Source of the DNA: Rodentolepis nana
Taxonomy: Eukaryota > Platyhelminthes > Cestoda > Cyclophyllidea > Hymenolepididae
Reading direction: 5' to 3'
Assembly (NCBI GenBank): GCA_900617975.1
Contig: UZAE01001893.1
Coordinates: 1-11,117 of the forward strand
Length of the DNA stretch: 11,117 nucleotides
In this document: positions 1-7,240 of the stretch, piece by piece
Position numbering within the stretch: position 1 is the stretch's first letter
How the letters are laid out: each line of letters opens with the position of its first letter
The notes under the pieces: generated by a model
Told to the model about the DNA's origin: nothing
What the model saw: only the letters and a program-made list of their open reading frames with translations
Databases searched by the model: none
Made by a program: the position numbers and the translations under genes

Positions 1-347
1 TTCCGGAGTGCAGCCTTGAAATTAATCGGCTGCTGAATAGTCACTCAATACAGTGTTGTTACTAATAAGCATTATGAGGGATAAGGATGTTTTCGCTTGA
101 AGCTGTTTGCGTTTGATTTTCACTTCAATGACCATATGAGATGCGTTATAATGGTAGTGGAAAATTTCAACTTCTTATTTTAATGTCATTTTCTTGAATA
201 ATAATTTACTCCATTTGTTACGAGTCATTAAAATCAAGATTAAAAGTAATAATTCGCGCAAAAATATGATTATTACCTTAATGTATGAAAGTGGTCAAAC
301 TAAATCAGATCATTTAGATAAATTAAGATGACGAAGAATACATTTTA
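1..347 (+). repeat. Unclassified interspersed repeat, copy A (left end cut by the window)
   Basis: This segment matches copy B (about 1073-1410) along nearly its whole length, and its first 60 bases match the reverse complement of about 7850-7906 (copy D) almost exactly. Shared landmarks are the block CCTTGAAATTAATCGGCTGC at 13-32, the block CAATGACCATATGAG near 127 and the block CCATTTGTTACGAGTCATT near 213. No open frame is conserved among copies, so it looks like a non-coding repeat, perhaps a short DNA transposon derivative or part of a larger element. Copies B and D extend about 175-200 bases further left than position 1, so copy A probably does too. The right edge near 347 is approximate. 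The family is not recognised. Confidence 0.7.
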
Positions 348-539
348 CTTAAAGGGATAAGTAGAAATTTAATTGTTGTAGGCCAATTGTTAAGAACAAT
401 ATTTATTTTTATAGTAGGAATATTTAGCCATTAATGCCTAAAGGTAGATGATTAGATTTGGCGAGATCATTTCAATGTCTGGCTTTTCATGATCTTTGTG
501 ATTATGATGGCCATAGACGTCTTCAAATAAATAAATTAG

Positions 540-878
540 AATTAATTTCCACGAAACAATTTCTCACAATTGCAAATAATGGCCTATTTTTCAGTAAAGT
601 AACCCTAAAAATCGTCCACATATTTTGAGCAATTATGAACAACAAGCAATTTAATCCGAACGCACTTTGAATTGTGTCTTCTTTGATAATGTTGTTAACG
701 CACAGTTTAATCATCTCTCGCCTCACAAAATTCTCAAATCCTAACTTCTCTATAAATGATTTTTCAAGAAGGATTGCTTTCCAGTAAGGAAGTACTGGCA
801 TATCGACAACATATCTGATGTTATCATATTACCATTATTCAAATTTAGCATTTTTGTGACTGTAATTATTACATCTAG
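540..878 (-). pseudogene. Duplicated fragment, possibly a BTB-BACK (kelch-like) pseudogene, copy 1
   Basis: Read on the minus strand, this segment is homologous at nucleotide level to 1914-2240 on the plus strand; the best-conserved part encodes KLGFENFVRR followed by MIKLCVN. It contains a 92-codon open stretch ending at 523. An adjacent frame just upstream reads ITSDMLSICQYFL, so one frameshift near 750-800 would join the two. The order ITSDxLSICQYFL, then LCVNxII, then NCLLFIIAQNM, then RNCFVEIN vaguely follows the end of a BTB domain and the start of a BACK domain in kelch-like proteins, where a Cys precedes a hydrophobic helix and an NCL motif follows. That family assignment is an inference from pattern only. 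It could instead be an anonymous repeat with a chance open frame. No start signal, introns or complete domain can be seen. Confidence 0.3.
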
Positions 879-898
879 ATAGAAAAAGAAGGTCTGCG

Positions 899-1410
899 TA
901 AAATATACCCAAACCCCTCTTATTTGATTCAAATGGCTAAATTTTAAACCGTTGCTTGTGTGTTTGAAAATCGGTTTAACTAGTAAAATAAGCTTCCTTA
1001 TATTCAAATATTGACTAGCTTAAGTAGCGCATTATACTTCAAGTCAGCGGAGTTTATACACAGTCTATTTAGTTTCCGGAGTGTAGCCTTGAAATAAATC
1101 GGCTGCCGAATGAACACCCAATACAGTGTTGTCATTACTAAGCTTTAGGAAGTTTTCGCCTGAAGCCGTTTACATGTGATTATCATTTCAATGACCATAT
1201 GAGAAGCGTGACAATTGTAGTAGAGAATTCCAACTTCTCATTTCAAGGCATTAAATTCAATAATGGTTTATTCCATTTAACACGAACCATTAAAACCACG
1301 CTTGCAAATAATCCTTCGCGCACATATAAGACCTTTGGCTCAATCCTTAAGAATGTTCAAAATAAGTAGGGACATTTAATTCAATCAAGATGATGAATGT
1401 GTTGGTTTAT
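899..1410 (+). repeat. Unclassified interspersed repeat, copy B (longest copy)
   Basis: The left part (899-1072) matches the reverse complement of 7906-8111. Shared blocks are AAAATATACCCAA near 900, GATTCAAATGGCTAAATTTT near 927 and the run ending ACTTCAAGTCA near 1047. The right part (1073-1410) matches copy A over its full visible length and copies C and D in part. This is the longest copy in the window, about 510 bases, and gives the best view of the family. No conserved open frame, terminal inverted repeat or target-site duplication could be made out by eye. A minus-strand open frame running from here into the neighbouring segment is not conserved and is not counted as a gene. Confidence 0.7.
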
Positions 1411-1913
1411 TCATTCCTCAAAATGGATGGTTGAAATGGAATTGCAGTTACAATCATATCAATTTTACAGTTGCCTTCACTAGGTCAATCCAAATGAATC
1501 GTGTATATCTTATCTTAACGCATTGTGCACTTCGAAAATGCGAATTTGTAAGCCTTTCAAAGTCCTACTGATCAGGATTTGCAAATTTTAAATTCAAACT
1601 AAGCTGCATCGGAAAGTTGTTAAAAGTGATGTTCTTCCACGTCCATTGCCCCGTATAAATTCTACACCAATTAACTCATTACTTAACCAGTTAAGTAAAT
1701 CCGATTTATACAAGGATAGTTGTACATAAAGAGAATGCATTTAATTAATGAAGTTTCTGAGTAATAAGGCAGTTATAAACAGTTAAGTCAATTCAACATG
1801 AATTTAAAATCACAATCAAAGCCAATATCTAAATTTTGTTCAAGTTTGCAATTCCAACAAAGCATCTTTTGTCGGGTCTCATTATATTTTGTAGCAGTTA
1901 AATCTCATTTTAC
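1411..1913. other. Gene-less AT-rich stretch
   Basis: No homology to the other repeats in the window and no convincing coding signal were found on either strand. A 61-codon plus-strand frame starts at 1798 and runs to 1983, into the neighbouring duplicated segment. It is low-complexity in composition and is not treated as a gene. Confidence 0.5.
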
Positions 1914-2240
1914 CTGGATGCAAAAATTACAGTCACGAAAAGTACTTAATTTGAATAAAAGTGATATCGCAATATCAGATTAGTTGTCAAAATGCTAGCA
2001 TTTCCTCATTGCAAATCAATTCATTCTTGTAAAAAACTTTAATGCAGAAATTAGGATTTGAGAATTTTGTGAGGCGAGATATGATTAAACTGTGCGTTAA
2101 CGGCATTTTTTAATGAGATATAATTCAAGACGCATTTGGAATAAATTGCTAATTTTTCATAATTGTTCATAATTTCAAGGGCTACTTTACAGAAAAATGG
2201 GCCATAATTGGCAATTGTGGGTAGTTGTTTTGTGAATATT
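1914..2240 (+). pseudogene. Duplicated fragment, possibly a BTB-BACK (kelch-like) pseudogene, copy 2
   Basis: This is the inverted partner of 540-878. It is nearly identical over 2048-2105, the part encoding KLGFENFVRR then D/E-MIKLCVN, and more diverged to either side. In the frame corresponding to copy 1 it has several stop codons, including two in a row soon after LCVN, and small indels, so it cannot encode the product. Upstream, the codons for LNLN and an ISD stretch parallel the LNLN and TSD stretch of copy 1. The faint kelch-type BTB-BACK pattern noted for copy 1 is weaker here. The homology between the two copies is clear; the identity of the ancestral sequence is not. Confidence 0.3.
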
Positions 2241-2526
2241 TATATATATTTACTTATTCGTAAAAATCAAATTTGAAAAAAATTGTACGTTAATTGCTAA
2301 TTCAACAATATATTTCCGAAACAGGTATCAAAGACAAAGGCTATGCTAATTTGAATTTATGAAACGCTATCTCTAAATAACGCCTTCACTGTTCACTGTT
2401 GAATTGGAAACAACATTCACGCTTTCACTATATGCATGTTGCACTTCAAAATCATAAATGTTTTCCATAAATTAAATTTTCACAGGAAATTTCTTTCACT
2501 AATTTATGGAAATTAAAATAGAAAAT
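2241..2526. other. Gene-less stretch containing a short perfect inverted repeat
   Basis: No coding signal is visible. At 2462-2474 and 2500-2512 there is a perfect 13-bp inverted repeat (TTTCCATAAATTA with its complement) separated by 25 bases, able to form an AT-rich hairpin. It lies shortly before the endonuclease fragment that starts near 2527. In DNA this AT-rich the hairpin may have arisen by chance. Confidence 0.4.
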
Positions 2527-2772
2527 AGAATTCTGACTGAAGTAAAAAAGGTTTCACGTTACATTACAATCTAGTTAAAAGTAAGGGCTTGACGCAAGAT
2601 ATATGCGAAGTAATCAGATTAAATGTTTTGAAATGTCAAACTCACCTCAAGATATACGCAGTCTATAAGCCACCCCAGAAAAGTCCTAACTTCCATCTTC
2701 TGAGCATATCACACCAAAAGGAAGTATAAGGAGACTTCAACACAGATTCCACAGATTCAAATATAAAACCTA
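2527..2772 (+). pseudogene. LINE endonuclease-domain fragment (forward copy)
   Basis: This plus-strand segment is homologous to the reverse complement of about 10125-10375, the endonuclease region of LINE copy 2. Its translation shows LKIYAVYKPP and then GDFNTDST. GDFN is the conserved block of apurinic-type (exonuclease-endonuclease-phosphatase) endonucleases that nick target DNA for LINE insertion, and its Asp is catalytic in the family. A stop codon lies just before GDFN. The fragment lacks some stops present in copy 2 and has its own, so the two decayed independently. Homology stops at about 2772, where repeat copy C begins. Only about 80 codons of a domain of roughly 220 remain. Confidence 0.8.
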
Positions 2773-3045
2773 ATAAAGTGTTGACACTCAAAGACATTAT
2801 GGGGGTTTAGGGTGGTTTCACATGACGCTGTTTGTATGTGATTTTCATTTTAATGACTACATGGGATGGGTGAAAATGGTGTTAGAGAATTCCAACTTCT
2901 TATTTCAAAGGCAATTTCTTGAATAACCAATTATTCCATTTGACACGACTCAGTAAGTTCAAGCTTGAAAATAATCCTCCGTGCACAAATAAGATCTTTA
3001 GATTAGTATTTAGAAGGGATCAAATTAAGTTGGATCCACGTAGGT
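2773..3045 (+). repeat. Unclassified interspersed repeat, copy C (left end missing)
   Basis: The segment starts with TAAAGTGTTGACACTCAAAG, which matches the middle of copy D reversed (from about 7861 downward) and, more loosely, copies A and B. It continues through GAGAATTCCAACTTCTTATT and CCATTTGACACGACTCAG, equivalent to 1225-1300 in copy B. It lacks the left block with CCTTGAAATTAATCGG. Its left edge abuts the endonuclease fragment with no visible gap. A 121-codon plus-strand frame at 2919-3284 starts inside the repeat and continues into unrelated sequence; it is not conserved in the other copies and is not called a gene. Confidence 0.65.
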
Positions 3046-3632
3046 TGAAAGTTAAGAATTTCATCTGGATTGGGCATTGCATGATTATTGGAATTTGGTT
3101 CACTAGTAGGAGGGGGGGGGGCTATACAAAAGATCTCAATTTTTTCTCCAGAAACGCAAACCGTTCAGTCTGGAGCGCATTCGCATTTCTCTTCTTCCTT
3201 TTCAATTATACAAAGCGAAACGGAATTTACCTTATTAGGAATGTCATCAGAAGTTTCCAAGAGTTGAGGTTCGATACTCTGTAATTGTAAGTAATATTGA
3301 AATTCAAGCTTAATTAATAGAGAATACTTATAATTATAATCATAATGTTGAAATTTATTTGAATCTCTAAGGGCGTAGTCAATAAGAAAGAAAATATTCT
3401 AAAAGTTTAAATGCAATATTTAATTTTTTAACATTAGATTAATGAACCTACACCTTTTAAAATGATTTGAACAATGTTGTGAACTTTGCTCAATGATTTT
3501 GCAAACTGATGGCAAGAAGGGGTGCGAGATCTACAACTGTTTACACGATTATCATCAAATCACTAAGCCGAACTCCAAATTAGGTAACTATGTTTTTCAA
3601 TGTACAAACTACAGTGCAATTCAAAAACTGTA
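3046..3632. other. Gene-less stretch with a G10 homopolymer
   Basis: Apart from a run of ten G at 3112-3121, which is unusual in this AT-rich window, nothing stands out. No repeat shared with the rest of the window and no coding signal were recognised. The interval ends where LINE copy 1's 3'UTR homology begins. Confidence 0.5.
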
Positions 3633-3810
3633 TATTTATTTCAAATGGCAGGCTTTATAATATTTATCATTAGCCCTTAAACTTCGATTTCAGCTTCCCC
3701 AAGGGTGAAAGGCACATTTATAGCAGTTAATTGCTAGCAATTCATTAGCTGTCTTCTTACTTCCCAGTATCTTTGGCTTTCCGTCCTTGTCTATAGGGCT
3801 GGACACCAAA
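3633..3810 (-). pseudogene. LINE copy 1: end of ORF and 3'UTR
   Basis: The block around 3640-3700, with AGGCTTTATAATATTTATCA at 3650-3669, is shared with 8236-8300 and more loosely with 10784-10843. This identifies the 3' end of the family in three copies. The minus-strand frame that leaves the repeat array ends at 3690 after a tail finishing CAFHPWGS. In copy 2 the matching region has a different tail and an earlier stop, so the true C-terminus cannot be fixed. No poly-A is seen; copy 2 has an AT-rich simple tail (ATT repeats on the plus strand near 8225), which suggests a microsatellite tail. Confidence 0.65.
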
Positions 3811-4305
3811 TCAGGTGGGTCTTTCAAGTCTGAACACCGAATCAGGTGGGTCTTCTCCATTTTCTCCTGTAGAGAATCAGATGGGTCTTCTCCATTTCCT
3901 CCTGTAGGTTTCACAATCAGACTCCATGTCCTTGTCTTTAGAGCTGGACACCGAATCAGGTGGGTCTGCGTTGTCTTTAGAGCTGGACACCGAATCAGGT
4001 GGGTCATCACCATTTCCTCCGCTAGACACCGAATCAGGTGGGTCTTCTCCATTTCCTCCTTTGAACACCGAATCAGGTGGGTCTTCTCCATTTTCTCCTG
4101 TAGAGAATCAGATGGGTCTTCTCCATTTCCTCCTGTAGGTTTCACATCAGGTGGGTCTTCTCCATTTCCTCCTGTAGGTTACAGATCAGATGGGTCTTCT
4201 CCATTTCCTCATGTAGGTTACATATGGTGGGTCTTCTCCGTTTCCTCCTGTAGGTCACATAGACAGGTGGGACTTCTCCATTTCCTCCTGTAGGTTACAT
4301 AGAGT
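3811..4305 (-). repeat. Minisatellite of about 12 units (mostly 39 bp) derived from the LINE zinc-knuckle codons
   Basis: About twelve units carry the plus-strand core CAGGTGGGTCTTCTCCATTT or close variants, most spaced 39 bp apart, with a few of about 31-40 bp and one of about 79. On the minus strand one frame reads EEMEKTHLIRC, the second half of the LINE's C-terminal CCHC motif. The single ancestral copy is visible at 8390-8440 in LINE copy 2. A larger block of two units is itself duplicated (about 3831-3914 and 4064-4147, 233 apart), showing higher-order growth. Because most units are a multiple of three, open frames appear on both strands here, including a 168-codon plus-strand and a 151-codon minus-strand frame. 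These look like by-products of the repeat, not genes. Confidence 0.9.
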
Positions 4306-4309
4306 ATAT

Positions 4310-4450
4310 GTGGGTTGAGTGTATACTCTCAATCTGTGAAGGTGTTTTGATTGTATACTCCTAATCTGTGAAGGTGCTTCGCCAGATTTCCTCTTGTAGG
4401 TTACATAGAGGGCATGTGGGTTGAGTGTATACTCCCAATCTGTGAAGATG
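4310..4450. repeat. Local triplication within the LINE zinc-knuckle region
   Basis: The block GTATACTCYCAATCTGTGAA occurs three times (near 4320, 4353 and 4426), and the TAGGTTACATAGAG block occurs near 4291 and 4397. In LINE terms it repeats codons for HRLGVYTQP ahead of the CPLC half of the knuckle. Copies differ by a few bases, so the duplications are not brand new. Copy 2 of the LINE has this block once. Confidence 0.8.
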
Positions 4451-5040
4451 TTTTGCCAAGCAATCGTTTTCGGTACGTAATCTAAACTCAGCAACGGCTT
4501 AGATTCTTGGCCAGTCGGCTATATCGGGGAGTGCCACTGTCCACTGTTTCTCCTTTGTTCTAGCTTTAAGTTCGTTGCACCTTGAGGTATGGAATTCTCT
4601 CCTGATTAAGGCCTTCATTGTGTGGAAAGACATCGGCCGGTCCATGCATTGCAAAATCGTTGTACCCTTCATAGCAAGTTTGTCAGCAAGCTCATTGCCT
4701 TTAATGCCACAGTGACCAGGAATCCATTGTAGGATCACAGTTTTGTTTTTCTCTCTAATATATCTTATAGAGTTTTCTTCATTCCAATATCTCAGCTGTT
4801 TTGGATGGCTCTCTGTTTCCAATTGAGTTTATTGCTGACTGTGAGTCCGAAAGTATCACCGCTTTGGTAAATTTCGTATCCAGGCAACATTATTGGCATT
4901 GTGCTTTCCTAATGGCCTCTATTTCTCCTTCAATAGCGGATATATTGTGTTTCGCTGTTGCAAAGAAAGAACAGAGTTCAAAAAAGACATCTGCACCAAT
5001 GTTTTTTCTATGTATGACCCATCAGTAATGACTAGGGGCC
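4394..5040 (-). pseudogene. LINE copy 1: RNase H domain and C-terminal CCHC knuckle
   Basis: RNase H of LINEs degrades the RNA strand of the RNA:DNA hybrid during insertion. Across shifting minus-strand frames the four acidic blocks of the family are visible in order: ITDGSY (about 5010-5029, first Asp), EGEIEAI (about 4911-4931, Glu), SDSQSAI (about 4831-4851, second Asp) and GNELADK (about 4678-4698, last Asp), the last preceded by LQWIPGHCGIKG. The longest open piece is 107 codons at 4499-4822. After it come HRLGVYTQPTCPLCN at about 4400-4442 and then the knuckle's second half, giving C-X2-C-X9-H-X3-C. Stops and frameshifts separate the blocks, so no functional enzyme is encoded. A CCHC knuckle after RNase H fits the I/LOA/R1 group. 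Confidence 0.85.
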
Positions 5041-5084
5041 ATTGATGAGAAGAGTTCAGAATAGACACCTGCACCAACGTTTCC
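4967..5084. repeat. Local duplication around the RNase H TDGS block
   Basis: The plus-strand pieces GAGTTCAAAAAAGACATCTG (near 4974) and GAGTTCAGAATAGACACCTG (near 5053), both continuing with CACCAAYG, form a diverged tandem duplication about 80 bases apart. It lies inside LINE copy 1, next to the first catalytic Asp codon of RNase H. Confidence 0.7.
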
Positions 5085-5780
5085 TTGGCTTTCCCATATT
5101 GATTGTCTCAAGGGCCAGTGAGCGCATTTGCTCGGGAGGTCCTGAAGAAGTCGAGCAGTTGGGTGCACCACACTACATCAATGTCTGCTAATGGGTTCAT
5201 GGGAAGAGGACACTACATCAATGTCTGCTAATGGGTTCATGGGGAGAGAATGAGTTCCTGAAGAAGTCGAGCAGTTGGGTGCAACACACTACATTCTGCT
5301 AATGGGTTCATGGGGGAGAGAGGCTTTTTTGGTTTATCATCGATTTGTAACGCTTTCTTCAGTTCTATGGCTTTCTGTATAAGACCAGATTGCGATTTCA
5401 GATGTCTAGGTCTATTCTCTTAGATGCTGAAGAACTTATCCATGAGAATGCCCGTAGCTTCTCATACACGATCAAGGCCTTCTCTTTGATAAGGGAACCT
5501 ATTGTGGTGCTTCCTGTAACTAGGAGCATTGCATCAATGGGTGTTGATTTTATCCCTCCAGTAATTAGTCGTAATGCTTGGTTGTGTGCCTTCTCGAGTG
5601 GTTTGAGAGTCACCTCTGTGGCTGTAATGAGTGGCTCACAGCAATACAACATTATTGGCTGAATAAATATCTTGTAAGTAGCGTTGAGAGTTGAGGGCAC
5701 AGCCCCATACGTTACCAGCAAGACGCTTCAGTACATTCAGTCTATTGGAGACTCGTTCTGCTATTTTAGCAATGTGACTT
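5050..5780 (-). pseudogene. LINE copy 1: connection region between RT and RNase H
   Basis: On the minus strand, from about 5780 downward, the translation reads TFDTKLTWKSHI, then SNRLNVLKRLAG, then an open piece of 107 codons (5398-5721) with YKIFIQPIMLYCCEPLITA and LKPLEKAHNQALRLITGG. These are the characteristic blocks following the palm in LINE reverse transcriptases (thumb and connection). One base shift near 5400 moves the frame to QKAIELKKALQIDDKPKK and on to PLADIDV near 5190. The homologous piece of copy 2 is at 8870-9092. The region is interrupted by frameshifts and a local triplication at 5141-5316. Confidence 0.8.
5141..5316. repeat. Compound tandem duplication in the LINE connection region
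   Basis: A perfect 33-bp repeat starting CACTACATCAATGTCTGCTA occurs at 5171-5203 and 5211-5243, with a third shortened version at about 5286-5316. A 27-bp block starting CCTGAAGAAGTCGAGCAGTT occurs at 5141-5167 and again at 5257-5283. At least two duplication steps are needed. Copy 2 (8935-9000) has a single copy of this stretch. Confidence 0.9.
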
Positions 5781-5920
5781 TTCCACGTTAGCTTTGTGTC
5801 AAACGTCATTTCAAGATATGTGAACTCATTGGTTTATTCTAGGGTTGTATCCTTGTACCTTAGAAGCAGGTTTATCCTGGGATGGGCCAAAGTAAAGGTT
5901 TCGAATGCAGTTTTCGCGGT

Positions 5921-6195
5921 GTTAATTACTATTCCATTGTCGTCCCACCCTAGTTTAAGTGCACAATTTAGGACACTTTCTGTCCTCTCCCAATAATTAC
6001 CATTCCATTGTTGTCACACCAGTTTGCTAGTAGCATAAGTGACAATTTAGGGCACTTTCTGTCCTCTCCTGAGCGTTTATCTCACAGTTTAGGGCACTTT
6101 CTGTCCTCTCCTGAGCGTTTTTCTTAGGGGGTTGTCGCACCAGTTTGCTAGTAGTTTAAGAGCACAATTTAGGTCCTCTCCTGAGCGTTTTTCAT
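5921..6195. repeat. Four-unit tandem duplication just after RT motif C
   Basis: The block CACTTTCTGTCCTCTCC recurs at about 5975, 6053 and 6096, and a shortened version at about 6172. Three of the units are followed by TGAGCGTTT and two share the longer stretch CACCAGTTTGCTAGTAG. Units vary from about 44 to 85 bases and differ by substitutions and small deletions. In LINE terms the units repeat codons for ERTESVLNCALKLLANWCD. Confidence 0.85.
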
Positions 6196-6205
6196 GGGGG
6201 CGGAA

Positions 6206-6277
6206 TACCATAGTACCAGATCATCTGCGTAAAGTACTCACGTAATACCCTAGAACAAGATCATCTGCATAAAGTAA
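6206..6277. repeat. Tandem duplication of the RT catalytic YADD block
   Basis: The block AAGATCATCTGCATAAAGTA and its variant AGATCATCTGCGTAAAGTAC lie 40 bases apart (YADD codons at 6260-6271 and 6220-6231, minus strand). Each copy still reads LYADDLVL, with third-position differences between them. Confidence 0.85.
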
Positions 6278-6338
6278 GCACTCCACGCCCGTGACTGTCT
6301 GTACCAATTCGGCTATGTCAATGATGAGCATTGATGAA

Positions 6339-6407
6339 GACACTGAAAAGAGTGCAGCTTGTGACAGCCCTATAAGACACTGAAAAGAGTGCAGCTTGTG
6401 ACAGCCC
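6339..6407. repeat. Perfect 32-bp tandem duplication at RT motif B
   Basis: The 32-bp block beginning GACACTGAAAAGAGTGCAGC occurs at 6339-6370 and 6376-6407 with no mismatch, offset 37. It repeats the codons just after LPQG (AVTSCTLFSV on the minus strand) and shifts the frame. Confidence 0.92.
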
Positions 6408-6492
6408 CCTGTGGAAGACCTGTTTGTAAAAGATTGGATTTTGATAGAGCATTTTCGTATCAGACTTAACACGATCTTTGTCCAATGATTGA

Positions 6493-6641
6493 TTTTATCC
6501 AGTTTAGAATTTTATGCTTAATATCAATCTTTGCCAATTTTAGAATTAGCTTCTCTTTCCCTACTAGGTTTTTATCCAGTTTAGCATGTTATGCTTAATA
6601 CCAATCTTGCCATTTAGAATTAGCTTCTCTTTCCCTACTAA
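6493..6641. repeat. Tandem duplication of about 75 bp between RT motifs A and B
   Basis: Two diverged copies, 6493-6566 and about 6570-6641, share TTTTATCCAGTTTAG at the start and TTAGAATTAGCTTCTCTTTC near the end, with several substitutions and small deletions between them. The minus-strand codons repeated are those for GKEKLIL and the following WIK-like stretch. Confidence 0.88.
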
Positions 6642-6680
6642 GTCATATGCTGTTTTGAAATCCACGAAAACGGTCGTAAG

Positions 6681-6903
6681 GGTATTTCTTGCATCCAGGG
6701 CATCTTTGATGTGTTTGTATGTATTTCTCGCTCAAGGGCATCTTTGATGTGTTGGGAGAAAGTGACTACTTGAGAGTGCAAGAATGGTGGGTTGCTTGGT
6801 CTCCGTTGGGAGAAAGTGGCTACTTGTTGGTTCGTTGATCATTGTGACCTAAAAAGGGAGAAAGTGGCTACTTGTTAGTTCGTTGATCTTTGTGGACTAA
6901 AAC
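6681..6903. repeat. Duplication plus triplication upstream of RT motif A
   Basis: GGGCATCTTTGATGTGTT occurs at 6698-6715 and 6736-6753 (offset 38). Immediately next, the block GGGAGAAAGTGGCTACTTG occurs three times (from 6754, 6808 and 6856), the last two followed by GTTCGTTGATC. Copies differ by a few bases. On the minus strand these repeat codons for the QRSTNQQVATFS-like and HIKDALDA stretches of the RT. Confidence 0.88.
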
Positions 6904-7060
6904 CTGCTTATTGACTCCTAAGAATATTATTGGTCCCAAAGAACCAGGTCAGCCTTCTGTTAACCATTCTTTCTATAAGTTTAGCCAGCACGCTTTTGAA
7001 AGAGATTGGCCTATAGTTGCCAAAGTTGCTGGGGTATTTGCCCTTTTTAGTACTGCTATT

Positions 7061-7240
7061 ATTGGGCTGGCAACTAAGTCATTGTCGTTTTTGTTGACAG
7101 ATTCACTCTATACTTTCTTTTGTTTTGTTAACGTGGCCAGAGCATCTAACCTATATTTTTTTCTTACTGTATGGGCTTCTAGGTTAATTAGTAAACAATT
7201 TTTTGTTTAGTTCTTTAGTTTTGTTTTTATCCCAATTTAA
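7061..7240 (-). pseudogene. LINE copy 1: linker upstream of RT, ending at the mariner junction
   Basis: The minus-strand translation gives basic stretches such as KNKTKELNKKLFTN and HTVRKKYRLDALATLTKQKK. These suit the basic linker between endonuclease and RT in this class of LINE, but single blocks are not diagnostic. The LINE-like sequence appears to stop at about 7240, where the mariner reading frame begins on the opposite strand. No endonuclease coding sequence of this copy is present further right in continuity. Confidence 0.5.

Larger units (their letters stand above)
5781..7060 (-). pseudogene. LINE copy 1: reverse transcriptase palm and fingers, degenerate
   Basis: The RT copies element RNA into DNA at the nicked target. 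Minus-strand blocks in order: NYRPIS (7001-7018) with KLIERMVNRRLTWF just after (about 6940-6985); motif A VFVDFKTAYD (6642-6671) with the first catalytic Asp; motif B GLPQGAV (6400-6420); and motif C YADD (6260-6271) with the Asp pair. After motif C come ALKLLANWCD and TAKTAFETFTLAHPRINLL (about 5860-5930). Frameshifts and stops separate the blocks; the longest open piece is 83 codons (6221-6472). Motif C is present twice because of a 40-bp duplication, and five other tandem duplications interrupt the domain. YADD with LPQG is typical of LINE RTs. Confidence 0.88.
3633..7240 (-). mobile_element. LINE copy 1 (I/LOA/R1-like non-LTR retrotransposon), 5'-truncated and degenerate
   Basis: Reading from 7240 down to 3633, the element shows in order: a linker upstream of RT, RT motifs 1/2, A, B and C, a connection region, RNase H, a C-terminal CCHC knuckle and a 3'UTR. 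An RNase H domain downstream of RT together with an apurinic-type endonuclease (preserved in copy 2) is typical of I, LOA and some R1-group elements and absent from classical Drosophila jockey. Clade placement is therefore inference. The endonuclease is missing; the 5' end stops where a mariner fragment begins near 7240. Many frameshifts, stop codons and at least nine local tandem duplications make it inactive. The 3' end near 3633 is set by homology with two other 3'UTR copies. Confidence 0.85.

Noticed and set aside
2462..2512. 13-bp hairpin as a transcription terminator or structured RNA
   Set aside because: There is no upstream gene, the stem is AT-rich, and such a match is plausible by chance in this composition.
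2919..3284. 121-codon plus-strand open frame
   Set aside because: It begins inside repeat copy C and crosses into unrelated sequence; the frame is not open in copies A, B or D and no family is recognisable.
3787..4293. 168-codon plus-strand and 151-codon minus-strand open frames with repetitive proteins (SGGSSPFPP-like and EKTHLIRC-like)
   Set aside because: They arise because the 39-bp minisatellite unit is a multiple of three and lacks stops. The sequence is the decayed end of a LINE ORF, with no independent gene signal.
3811..4305. CRISPR-like array
   Set aside because: Units are contiguous variants of one sequence without unique spacers, and the setting is animal transposon debris.
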